Assembly (NCBI GenBank): GCA_947505105.1 | Contig: CANNKG010000006.1 | Span: 1-64,000 of the forward strand | Direction of reading: 5' to 3' | Source of the DNA: Methylococcaceae bacterium | GTDB lineage: Bacteria; Pseudomonadota; Gammaproteobacteria; Methylococcales; Methylomonadaceae | Length of the DNA stretch: 64,000 bases | Shown: positions 8,285 to 16,836 of the stretch, one piece after another | Position numbering within the stretch: position 1 is the stretch's first letter | Layout: each line of letters begins with the position of its first letter | The notes under the pieces: model-generated | The model's input: the letters and a program-made list of their open reading frames with translations, nothing else | The model's database searches: none | Told to the model about the DNA's origin: nothing | Program-made: the position numbers and the translations under genes

Positions 8285-10441
8285 CTAACTACCGCCTTTA
8301 AGACTATAAGTAAAGTTTACTGGATCATAAACCATTATTACATTCTTAAACACTCGGTCCATAGCATAGACACGTTCAATTTCGATATTAGCGCCCACGA
8401 ATTTAGCAATATTGGCTTGACCACCTGTGATTACATATCTTGATTTAACAGTAAACTGCCAGTAATCATTACGCTCCAACTCAAAGTGGTAGAGTTTTCC
8501 ATCTGTACTCAAGATAGAATCAATGACTAATAAGCGCGTACTATCATCATAATTCGCAGTCGGATTATTGAGATAATCAAATACCTGAGCGCCACTGACC
8601 AAGCGGATTGTATTTGCTTTCGTTTTCGAAACAAAGCCACTACTACCATCGGAAAAATCTACAAACCAGACGTTATCCGAACGACCTTTTTCCAATTTCT
8701 TAGAATAGAACGTAGTCGAAGAATAAGGGCCAGAGGTGGTATTTGGAAAGAAGCTAACATCAACCGTAGGTGAAGTATATGTCCCCTCACAACCCGTCGC
8801 TACTTTGTTCCAAAGCTGCGGCAATCCGGAAGAGCACATGATCAAACTTCTAAGCTCATCACTTCCAGGAGCGTGCCAATCAGTCACACCACACGCATTC
8901 TGAGCGTTAAAGCTTTGAGTAAGCCCATCCACAGTGGTATTCAGCGTCTGCTCGATTGTCACGACTTGCCAAATCAAATTAGTACGACTGTCGTAAGTAC
9001 AAACCCAATCATTCGCCGTGAAATTTTTATCAGCGATTGTAGCACTATCTGGCAGAACATCACCCGTCATCGAAATTTTGAAAAAGTCTTTAGTCGAAGC
9101 CTTCTCAACAACGGGCACGATCTTTGGTCCAATGGTAATACTTTGTACTGTAGAATTCGTAGCACCTTTATCGTCAGTAACAGTCAGCGTTACTCTATAA
9201 GTTGCTGCATCTTTGTAGGTAAATGTTGCTTTACTTTCTCCGGATGACTGATTGATATTATCGCTCCATGAATAGCTTTTAATTTGACCGTCACTATCAC
9301 TAGACCCTGTAGCATCAAGCGACACAATGACACTGCCCGTGGCCGATAAAATCCCATCCTGCGGTGAAAGCTTATAAGTAATATTAGCGACTGGTTTAGC
9401 ATTTGCGATAACGCTGTCTGAAACAACTACCGACTGTGACTTACTATTAGTGTTATTAGTTTTACCGGAGTTATCGGTCACCTTCAAAGTTACAGTATAC
9501 GTCCCTGCTTTCGCGACTTTAATACTAGCTGGCTTAATCCCAGTTGCTGTCAATGTTGTTTGACCAGTTAACGCAATCGTCCATTCATAACTATTGATCG
9601 AACCATCACTATCTGTCGAAGTGCTACCATCAAGATCAATCGATAACCCATTAGCAGTTGCGATAAAAGCAGCAACAGGAGGTTTATTTGTAGGTGTGGT
9701 GATACTTGTAGAACCAAGATTAACGCACGGTCCGCCAGGAATAAATGAAAAGCATGCGGATGGATCAACTGTAGTTGGCGTTGTCGTAGTGGCACCATTT
9801 GAGGTTGTGGGAGTAGTACTATTACTTGTTCCAATCGCACTCCCAGTGCTTGTATCCAAACCACTCACCGGTAGTACTAACCGAATCTTATTAAGATCAA
9901 ATTGAGTCGTAAAATCTGAGTCTCCTGTATAAAAATTAACGAAATAGGCAGTATTTGCGATATTTGGATAATTGTCAGATGTCCAATAGGATGAACTTTT
10001 TGCGGTATTAGGAAAGGCATTTGGACTGATTTGAGGATCGACGCCATCATTCTGATAGCTAATACACCGAAAATTTTCCACCCAATTAGTACTCTTACCG
10101 GCGGGACAATAAATAAGCGATTCTAATTCAGTCTTGGTTGGCATTCGCCAAGAAGAATTACCACACAAATTGGATCGATTAACCGTTGAGACAAATCCGG
10201 AAGATTCTGACCACTTATAAGAGGTATCCTGACTGCGGGTACCGCTAGTCGTTTTAATTTCCCACAACAAACCTGCTCTGCTATCCCACGTACACCCCCA
10301 ATCATTTGAGCCGGTTCCTAAAGTTGCACTCGCAGGCAACACCTTGCCGCTATTGGAAACCTTATAGTAGTCGGCGATAGCCATGTTGCTCAAGCTGAAA
10401 ACTATACAGCTCAACAAAATTGAAATACTGATTCTAAACAT
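8285..10441 (-). CDS. Secreted Lcl/DUF1566-PKD-PKD-Lcl/DUF1566 protein
   Basis: A 718-residue exported protein with a signal peptide at 1-23. Residues about 24-195 form a first Lcl/DUF1566-like domain (GLLWE, WRMPTKTELESLIYCP, RLVLPVSG). A Ser/Thr/Pro-rich linker follows, then two PKD domains at about 250-340 and 345-440, each with DSDGSI or DSDGQI and an AGTYTVTLKVTDNSG-type strand. A second Lcl/DUF1566 unit covers about 450-620 (NLIWQ, WHAPGSDELRSLIMCS, IRLVSG). The C-terminal 95 residues are unassigned. The two Lcl units are clearly paralogous and both start YYKVSNSGKVLPASAT/FFKISMTGDVLPDSAT. Probably surface or extracellular binding; no catalytic motif is seen. The ribosome site is GAGGA. 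Monocistronic. Confidence 0.85.
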   Translation of the reverse strand: MFRISISILLSCIVFSLSNMAIADYYKVSNSGKVLPASATLGTGSNDWGCTWDSRAGLLWEIKTTSGTRSQDTSYKWSESSGFVSTVNRSNLCGNSSWRMPTKTELESLIYCPAGKSTNWVENFRCISYQNDGVDPQISPNAFPNTAKSSSYWTSDNYPNIANTAYFVNFYTGDSDFTTQFDLNKIRLVLPVSGLDTSTGSAIGTSNSTTPTTSNGATTTTPTTVDPSACFSFIPGGPCVNLGSTSITTPTNKPPVAAFIATANGLSIDLDGSTSTDSDGSINSYEWTIALTGQTTLTATGIKPASIKVAKAGTYTVTLKVTDNSGKTNNTNSKSQSVVVSDSVIANAKPVANITYKLSPQDGILSATGSVIVSLDATGSSDSDGQIKSYSWSDNINQSSGESKATFTYKDAATYRVTLTVTDDKGATNSTVQSITIGPKIVPVVEKASTKDFFKISMTGDVLPDSATIADKNFTANDWVCTYDSRTNLIWQVVTIEQTLNTTVDGLTQSFNAQNACGVTDWHAPGSDELRSLIMCSSGLPQLWNKVATGCEGTYTSPTVDVSFFPNTTSGPYSSTTFYSKKLEKGRSDNVWFVDFSDGSSGFVSKTKANTIRLVSGAQVFDYLNNPTANYDDSTRLLVIDSILSTDGKLYHFELERNDYWQFTVKSRYVITGGQANIAKFVGANIEIERVYAMDRVFKNVIMVYDPVNFTYSLKGGS

Positions 10442-11413
10442 AAATAAACAATCCTCAAATCTAAAACATTAAAGATAATCACTGGTTTTTTAGTTCTTTA
10501 GTCAACGTGACAAAAAATTAGACTTTAAAACTAAAGAGACTACCTTTTAAACCTTATTAATAATCTTTAAATAGAAAACAAAACATTTGCTGCATCATCA
10601 GTATTTCCTAAGTTGATTTACCCTACTACTTACCAAAAACTCTTTGAACAACGCTAACATTTACGCAATTCTCGTTTGACCATTTAACTGAACAACTCAA
10701 TTGCTCAGCTAATTTATAAACTCCATTTGTTGACTCCCACCAAGAATTAGGTCAAAAACCTGAATTACAATACAATACCAAGCAATAAATATGCCTACAC
10801 TATTTAATTCTTTACGCAACTTATAACCAAATAATTATAATAGTTTTTTTTGTCTTAGTGATAATTAAGACCATATAGCAATTAATGCACAATACATTTT
10901 TTGCATTAATTACAAGATTTTCATTACAAAATTTGCAGCCTGATCCATACCAAATCCATTCACCCAACCAAACCCGACTACTGTACTTAAGAGATTGCTT
11001 AAATTTCCCAAAAACCTCTAAGAAAATAAAACCCCGTCAATAAAATCGGAAAAAGTTAGGCTATCAACAATACCTCCAGTACCCTCAATGAGCCCTACCC
11101 TTATCCATTAGAGGTGTTTGATATTATTCACACAACAAGTTGATGCCGTTTAATGATATCTTTAAGCTTTCTGCGCTTCGCTCCAATAACTGTTTAACAC
11201 TAAAGTTATCGGTGGAGTGAAAATTAATTATTTCAAAAAACAATTACGTTACTCCGTAATTACCAAAATTTTCCATTTAAAACAACATCATTTGAGGAAT
11301 TATCTTTGAACTCATTAAGGAATTATGAGAGAACTTCAATGACCAAAATTTCTTATAAAGCAGGCCATCATTTCTCTCCAATTCGAAGCCTTATAACTAT
11401 AAGCCAAATCTTA
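10442..11413. other. Long AT-rich intergenic region with one palindrome
   Basis: About 970 bases of very AT-rich sequence without a credible gene; a 62-codon plus-strand frame at 11306-11494 overlaps the parvulin gene and is rejected. One 10-bp inverted repeat, AATTAATGCA/TGCATTAATT, lies at 10880-10911 with a 12-nt loop. The left end holds the leader of the Lcl/PKD gene. Confidence 0.5.
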
Positions 11414-12382
11414 TTATTTAGCCAAGGCATCTTTTTTAACATCACCACCACTAACATCAGCCTTAACCGGCTGAGCAGCAACCAATGCTTTTAACTGTAA
11501 AGCTTTCTGAGCTAAATAATCATCCATTGCCTTATCATCAACTTTCATTTGGTTTTGCTGAGCAATCTTTTCGTAATATTCATTCAAGCGGGAATCAAGG
11601 TATTCCTTTTTGATTTTGGCAACAATTTCATCCTTAACGCTAGCGTATGCTTTCGGCTCCGGTTTTTTATGCTCATACTTTCTGATGATATGAGCTCCAT
11701 AAGCGGTTTTAATGACATCACTCACTTCTCCCATTTTCAACGCAAAGGCTACCGAATCGAATTCAGGAATCATACCACCTTTTGGAAAAGCTTCTAGTTT
11801 ACCGTGATTTGTTTTAAAACTGGGGTCTTCAGAATATTTCTCCGCCAATTTTATAAAATCAGCCCCCTTAGAAAGTTGCTGCTTGATATCATCCGCAAGC
11901 TTTAACGCAGCTTCTTCACCATGCTTACGGTTATCAATCATTATATGCTCAACCGCGACTTTTTCAGGCTCCATATATTTTTCTTTATTAGCGCCATACT
12001 CCTTTTTAGCTAGCGATTCAAAATCCGGCAGATTCTCGGTAGTTAATTGTTTTATCTTAGCTTGAAAATAGAGCAAATCAACGGCAATTTTTAATTCAGC
12101 TTGAATTTCAGGCAACAAACCACCTTGTTCTTTCACTGAAGACCCAATAGCCTTGGTCAAATAAATTTGCCTAGCTTTTTCAACAATATCTTTTCGATCT
12201 TTTAACAATTTGAGCTGATTTTCAGGCGATGCAGGCTTAAGCAGTAAATCAAAATCTCCCTTATCAACTCCAAGCCCGTTTTTATCACTAATTAATTTTT
12301 CACCATCGGCTTTTGTAACCGAAGCCTGCGAAAACGCAATCAAACTAACACAGATAATCAAACTCAATTTATTTTTTTTCAT
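11414..12382 (-). CDS. Parvulin-type peptidylprolyl isomerase, exported
   Basis: A 322-residue periplasmic chaperone/isomerase. The signal peptide at about 1-25 ends near VTKA. An N-terminal helical chaperone-like region covers about 30-130. The parvulin (PpiC/rotamase) domain lies at about 140-240, with KVAVEHIMID at its start, ADFIKLAEKYSEDPS, GGMIPEFDSVAFALKMGEVS and AYGAHIIRKYEHK, then a C-terminal helix pair. Layout and length resemble PpiC/PrsA/SurA-like foldases. I chose the ATG at 12382, which has GGAGAAG upstream; a TTG at 12394 overlaps that site. A strong terminator ends only about 13 bases upstream, so expression likely depends on read-through from the exported-protein gene. Confidence 0.9.
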   Translation of the reverse strand: MKKNKLSLIICVSLIAFSQASVTKADGEKLISDKNGLGVDKGDFDLLLKPASPENQLKLLKDRKDIVEKARQIYLTKAIGSSVKEQGGLLPEIQAELKIAVDLLYFQAKIKQLTTENLPDFESLAKKEYGANKEKYMEPEKVAVEHIMIDNRKHGEEAALKLADDIKQQLSKGADFIKLAEKYSEDPSFKTNHGKLEAFPKGGMIPEFDSVAFALKMGEVSDVIKTAYGAHIIRKYEHKKPEPKAYASVKDEIVAKIKKEYLDSRLNEYYEKIAQQNQMKVDDKAMDDYLAQKALQLKALVAAQPVKADVSGGDVKKDALAK

Positions 12383-12395
12383 TTTCTTCTCCAAT

Positions 12396-12424
12396 AAAAA
12401 AGGCAGACCGAAGTCTGCCTTTTT
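12396..12424 (-). terminator. Intercistronic terminator ahead of the parvulin gene
   Basis: Stem AAAAAGGCAGAC/GTCTGCCTTTTT with a CGAA (minus strand TTCG) tetraloop, flanked by A and T runs. It follows the 604-residue protein gene on the minus strand and abuts the ribosome site of the parvulin gene. It probably reduces but does not abolish downstream transcription. Confidence 0.85.
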
Positions 12425-12499
12425 GTCGTTTACATCAATACCAATCAGATATTGAGCATTCTTGTCATATCACTTACCAGTCTTAATAATCAAAAATTA

Positions 12500-14311
12500 T
12501 TAACGGTAAAAGACATGCTCAACAGTTTCACCAAGACCTTTGCCGCCTGGGAATACGCCTTTGAACGCAGAGAAGCCGATTGAAGGTACACCAAATACAC
12601 CTTGAGAAATCAAGGCATTTGTACCATTTGCATCAGCACCTGTACCAGGAACTTGATTTGGAGCGACGCCAGTTAAACTTCTAACCACTACCCAGTTTTG
12701 CAGCGGAGAATAGTTACCTAATGCCAAATCAGTCAAGCTTGTACCACGGTAACTGCCTGGTTTGTAGATTAATTCAGCCCAACCTTCAGTATAACCGCCA
12801 CCCAATGCTAATGGAATAGCATTTTGTGCTGGAGTACCTAATACACCCAATGATGGATTCGGGTTACCGACAAAGTTCCATTGAATAACGTTTGCTTCAC
12901 GTACCAAGTAGCTAGTGCTTGTTTGTTGAACTGCTGGAGAGAACCCAACATTAGGTGTTGGTTTTTGCTCTTCTCTATCGTATGCAACATAGCTAAATTC
13001 TGTATCTTTACCTACGTATTTGAAGTAAGAAACGCTTACGGTTGGGTCAGTCTTGTTGTTGGAGCGAGTTGTGTTGCCTGCGTCATCAACAAGGTTATCA
13101 AAACGATAGTTGTTGAAAATACCATGCTTACGCATTGGCAATGTCACGACCCAATCAGTTTGACCGTACCAAGCAGGAGTAACACTCATCAAGTAGTCAT
13201 TATGCAAACCAGTCGCAGCAAGAACGTCAGAAACTGGGAATGGGTTGACACCTGAGCCTCTTTTTGGATTAGTTCCATCTTTGTAAGCTAAGTTAGGATC
13301 ATACTCGCTGAAGTCTTTTCTTACGCCATCCCATACATGGTAAGTGCTACCAGTACCTGATGCATTAGACTTAACCGTAGTGACTACGTTACCTGACGCC
13401 AATGAAGGCAATAAGTATAACGAGGTATCATCTGGTCTATAATGCTGAGCAACCGCTGTCTGCCAGTTTCTGATTGTAGTTGCAGGTTGTGCATAAATTA
13501 AACCGCTAGCACTGTCTAACAACGCTTGATAACCAGACAAGCCACCTGTTGGCGCATAAAGACCTGCAGGATTTCTGTGTCCACCGTAGAAATCAAGGTT
13601 ATTTGCTGGTGAATCTAAGTACCAATCACCACCATTATTAGCGGGATATAAATCAGCAGTACCTCTATTGATTGCACCACCTTGAGTAAAACCACCATTT
13701 GACCAAGCAGTTGTGACTAAACCACAATTAGCAGGAATTTTGTTGGTACCATGCTTAACAGCCTTAACGATATCATCTACAGATGAAGTAGAAGGGTCAG
13801 CATCGAACGCCGGACGACCATCAGCATCGCCTGCTTTACCAGCATCAATACCATCCAACAAGTTACCCATTTCGATAACTTCAATATAACCTTCGTTCAA
13901 ATCTGATAATTCAGTATTTTTATAAGCTTGTAAGAAAGTTTGCTGATTTACTAGATCTTTGCTTGGGTATGAACAAGTATTATCACCAGTCACGATACGC
14001 ACCACTTTCGCAGCTGGATCATATTGTAAAAAGAATGAATAATGGTCATACGGTGACATGTAGACGTTAAAGTCTAATACGTCATTAGATACTCTTGATT
14101 CACGGAAACGAATTTTAACAGCCTTAGTCTCATTATGAGTATTTCTGATGTTGTACATCGAAATAAAGCCATTGTTTACATTGTAGTATGGGAACAGCAA
14201 TACCTGTGCACTTTTACCTGACTCATCAAGCGCCACTGCCGAAACATTTTGTGCAGCGACAGCACCTAATAAGGCCACAGTTGCTGCTGCGATTTTAGTT
14301 TTCTTAAACAT
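12500..14311 (-). CDS. Exported (probably surface) protein of unknown family
   Basis: A 603-residue protein with a signal peptide at about 1-25 (ATVALLGAVAAQNVSA). The mature chain is rich in Asn, Gly, Tyr and aromatic residues with no cysteine-rich or catalytic motif I recognise: SAQVLLFPYYNVNNGFISMYNIRNTH near the N-terminus and GYTEGWAELIYKPG near the C-terminus. The start is the ATG at 14311, eight bases after AGGAG. The strong ribosome site, a following strong terminator and a neighbouring parvulin suggest an abundant cell-envelope protein, possibly a surface layer or matrix component. That role is inference. It lies 56 bases downstream of a lipoprotein gene in the same orientation. Confidence 0.8.
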   Translation of the reverse strand: MFKKTKIAAATVALLGAVAAQNVSAVALDESGKSAQVLLFPYYNVNNGFISMYNIRNTHNETKAVKIRFRESRVSNDVLDFNVYMSPYDHYSFFLQYDPAAKVVRIVTGDNTCSYPSKDLVNQQTFLQAYKNTELSDLNEGYIEVIEMGNLLDGIDAGKAGDADGRPAFDADPSTSSVDDIVKAVKHGTNKIPANCGLVTTAWSNGGFTQGGAINRGTADLYPANNGGDWYLDSPANNLDFYGGHRNPAGLYAPTGGLSGYQALLDSASGLIYAQPATTIRNWQTAVAQHYRPDDTSLYLLPSLASGNVVTTVKSNASGTGSTYHVWDGVRKDFSEYDPNLAYKDGTNPKRGSGVNPFPVSDVLAATGLHNDYLMSVTPAWYGQTDWVVTLPMRKHGIFNNYRFDNLVDDAGNTTRSNNKTDPTVSVSYFKYVGKDTEFSYVAYDREEQKPTPNVGFSPAVQQTSTSYLVREANVIQWNFVGNPNPSLGVLGTPAQNAIPLALGGGYTEGWAELIYKPGSYRGTSLTDLALGNYSPLQNWVVVRSLTGVAPNQVPGTGADANGTNALISQGVFGVPSIGFSAFKGVFPGGKGLGETVEHVFYR

Positions 14312-14367
14312 CAAAATACTCCTACTTTTAGTTAAAAGCTAAACAATTTAAATTAATTAATTAAAAT

Positions 14368-14796
14368 TTATTTACTCGACAGATGAAACCAGTCACCAGA
14401 TTCTTCGTCTTTCATCCATTTTTCCTCCAACATCGAACTCGCGTTCATGGGCTCATCAAATCCAGCAAGCTTCATTGTAACATAAATTTGCATTGTCACA
14501 ACACATGTTTCCGTACACGCAACATTTTTGACTTCTGCCTTTTGCCAAATCCCTCCGCCATGAATATTGCGAAGAAACTGTTCGTAAGTGAAGACTTTTC
14601 GATAATCAGGCAACTCATAGCCATAGGCAGTTTCAAGCTTACCCTCGATCAATGCGTTCCATCTTTCCGCAGCTCTGGTTTTAACAACCTCTTCCGCAGT
14701 TAGCGCTTGCTTATCAGTCGAAGTACATCCCCCAACCAATATTAATAAGGCTAATATCCAAACCAACCTTACGTACTGCTTTATGTAATATGTCAT
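14368..14796 (-). CDS. Small lipoprotein of unknown function
   Basis: A 142-residue predicted lipoprotein. A hydrophobic signal segment ends in the lipobox LVGGC (Cys at about 24), followed by a soluble alpha/beta domain of about 115 residues with AAERWNALIEGKLETAYGYELPDYR, a pattern reminiscent of NTF2-like or SnoaL-like lipoproteins. The residue after the cysteine is Thr, so outer-membrane sorting is expected. The start is the ATG at 14796 with AGGTG just upstream; a GTG at 14802 is the alternative. It is first in a likely operon with the exported protein and the parvulin. Confidence 0.8.
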   Translation of the reverse strand: MTYYIKQYVRLVWILALLILVGGCTSTDKQALTAEEVVKTRAAERWNALIEGKLETAYGYELPDYRKVFTYEQFLRNIHGGGIWQKAEVKNVACTETCVVTMQIYVTMKLAGFDEPMNASSMLEEKWMKDEESGDWFHLSSK

Positions 14797-14872
14797 TATC
14801 ACCTAAATCAATTCTTTATTTTTAGAGCATAAGCAACACATTGCTTACATTTTACATTAACTTCCAGTTCAA

Positions 14873-14900
14873 ATTATAACGATGATAATTTTAATTGCAA
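14873..14900 (-). promoter_or_regulatory. Sigma-70-type promoter for the lipoprotein operon
   Basis: On the minus strand TTGCAA (14895-14900) and a perfect TATAAT (14873-14878) are separated by 16 bases. Transcription would start near 14866 and leave a leader of about 70 bases before the lipoprotein gene. Confidence 0.5.
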
Positions 14901-15499
14901 GGTTGCATAGTAATAATTCATCTAAAGGTAACTTTATGAATTAGCCTACTTAACTCTAACAAACAGGCAGAATAAAGCTTGCAAGCCAACTTAGAGTTCA
15001 TTACTTCATCATCAATTTATTACTTTAGTGCAAAATATTGAATCACAACAATTATTAAACAAAATTCATGCCAGTTAACCAAAAATACACAAGTCATTAA
15101 TAAGCAAGAATATTCAATACTAACTTATAACAACCCGTTTGGGTCAAAATTACCGCTCTGCAAATTTCGTACAATCCAAACCTATTTACTAACAATTTTT
15201 GCAGTTCTCAACCTTACCGGCATAGATATTCACTTGTGACCAAACAATTGCTTTAAAGTTGTGATTTTAAAAAATCTAACTTCATAAACTCACCATCAAC
15301 AAGTTGCGTATTCACCACAATATCGCCATTACTTTTTAAACAGTTGCTGAAGATCACGATTTAAGGATAACCAAACTCGAACCAAGAATCAGTGAACTAA
15401 GCTACAAAAACATGATGATCTAATTTACTGCACATCACTTTTAAACTCATTATTTTTTCACTCAGACACACCAGACCAAACCCATTATGCATGGAATTA
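14901..15499. other. AT-rich intergenic region, no feature recognised
   Basis: About 600 bases between the lipoprotein operon promoter and the end of the Mrp gene. No reading frame with credible composition, no RNA gene and no strong palindrome were seen. No terminator with a T-run was found for the Mrp gene. Confidence 0.5.
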
Positions 15500-16588
15500 T
15501 TAGGTATTCTGTATAACAATATTAGGAAACTTTCCCGTAAAATCCTTAGCCCTCAACGCCAACTTAGCCGACATTTTGCGCGCTATCGCACGATACATGC
15601 CTGCCGCCTGACCATCAGGATCCGCTACCACAGTAGGACGCCCAGCGTCAGCGAATTGCCGGATATTAATATCGAGCGGTAAAGCGCCTAATAACTCAAC
15701 ATTGTTCTTTTCCGCCATCGCCTCTCCACCACCTGCACCGAAGATTGCCTCTGCATGACCGCAATTGGTGCAAATATGCACGCTCATATTTTCGATAATG
15801 CCCAATACTGGAATATTCACTTTTTCAAACATCGATAAACCACGTTGAGCATCAATCAAGGCAATATCCTGTGGCGTTGTTACAATAACAGCACCACTGA
15901 CCGGAATCTGTTGCGCCAGAGTCAGTTGAATATCCCCAGTTCCCGGAGGCAAATCAATAATTAAATAATCAAGATCCGTCCAACGAGTATCCTTAAGCAA
16001 TTGCTGCAAGGCACCGGTTACCATTGGGCCGCGCCAGATCATAGCCTGATCGGGATCAACCAAATAGCCGATTGAATTTGTTTGAATTCCAAAAGAGACT
16101 TTAGGCAACATTATTTTATTATCCTGGCTCTCTGGAAATCCGGAAAGCCCCAACATTGTCGGAATACTTGGACCATAGATATCGGCATCCAAAATACCAA
16201 CCGATGCACCCTCAACAGCCAACGCCAGCGCCAAATTGACTGCCGTAGTGGATTTACCTACTCCGCCTTTACCAGAGGCAACGGCAATTATATTCTTTAC
16301 ATTGGGTAAGGGCTTCAATGATTGCTGAACGGCGTGCGCAATAACCTTAGCGTTCACAGAAACACTCACTGAGCTTACACCGTCTAAAGTTTGCAGGAGT
16401 TGCTCGACCACTTTCTTAAGCTCAGGTAGATAACTCTTAGCTGGATAGCCCAATTCCAAAGCCACACTGACATCATTATTCTCTACAGTAATGGCCTTAA
16501 CTGCTTTCGCCGTTACCAAATCAACCCCATTATTTGGATCAATCACTGTTTTCAGTAGATTTTGCACATCAGTTTTTTCGATACTCAC
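15500..16588 (-). CDS. apbC: Mrp/ApbC iron-sulfur cluster carrier ATPase
   Basis: A 362-residue cytoplasmic P-loop ATPase of the Mrp/NBP35 family, thought to carry and transfer Fe-S clusters. An N-terminal DUF59/MIP18-like domain covers about 5-90. The deviant Walker A GKGGVGKS sits at 106-113, followed by DADIYGPS, DLPPGTGD and the cluster-binding pair Cys273/Cys276 in CTNCGH. Length and order match E. coli Mrp (369 residues). It is divergent from metG, the same arrangement as in E. coli and other Gammaproteobacteria. Confidence 0.96.
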   Translation of the reverse strand: MSIEKTDVQNLLKTVIDPNNGVDLVTAKAVKAITVENNDVSVALELGYPAKSYLPELKKVVEQLLQTLDGVSSVSVSVNAKVIAHAVQQSLKPLPNVKNIIAVASGKGGVGKSTTAVNLALALAVEGASVGILDADIYGPSIPTMLGLSGFPESQDNKIMLPKVSFGIQTNSIGYLVDPDQAMIWRGPMVTGALQQLLKDTRWTDLDYLIIDLPPGTGDIQLTLAQQIPVSGAVIVTTPQDIALIDAQRGLSMFEKVNIPVLGIIENMSVHICTNCGHAEAIFGAGGGEAMAEKNNVELLGALPLDINIRQFADAGRPTVVADPDGQAAGMYRAIARKMSAKLALRAKDFTGKFPNIVIQNT

Positions 16589-16836
16589 GGTTTTTTTACT
16601 CCAGGTTAAAATTAAGATATGAACAACTTAAACCTTGTATAAAAGGCCTGCACATGATGAACATGATATTAGGTGTCAGCATCTGGCGTCAATAACCCAG
16701 CATTCCATTAAGAAATTATCCAACCGAGATTTAATGACCGAATAGCACGAATTACAACACACTCCAAACTCTCAAAATGATTTATGACATAATAACGGAT
16801 TATTTACCGCCTAGATTAGGATTATTGTTTTTCACT

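Noticed and set aside
11306-11494. 62-codon plus-strand frame
   Set aside because: Overlaps the 3' end of the parvulin gene on the other strand and has no ribosome site or family resemblance.
12881-13255. 124-codon plus-strand frame inside the exported-protein gene
   Set aside because: Antisense shadow of a well-supported 603-codon gene.
16777-16836. N-terminal extension of MetG
   Set aside because: Twenty unconserved residues ahead of the canonical synthetase start at 16837.
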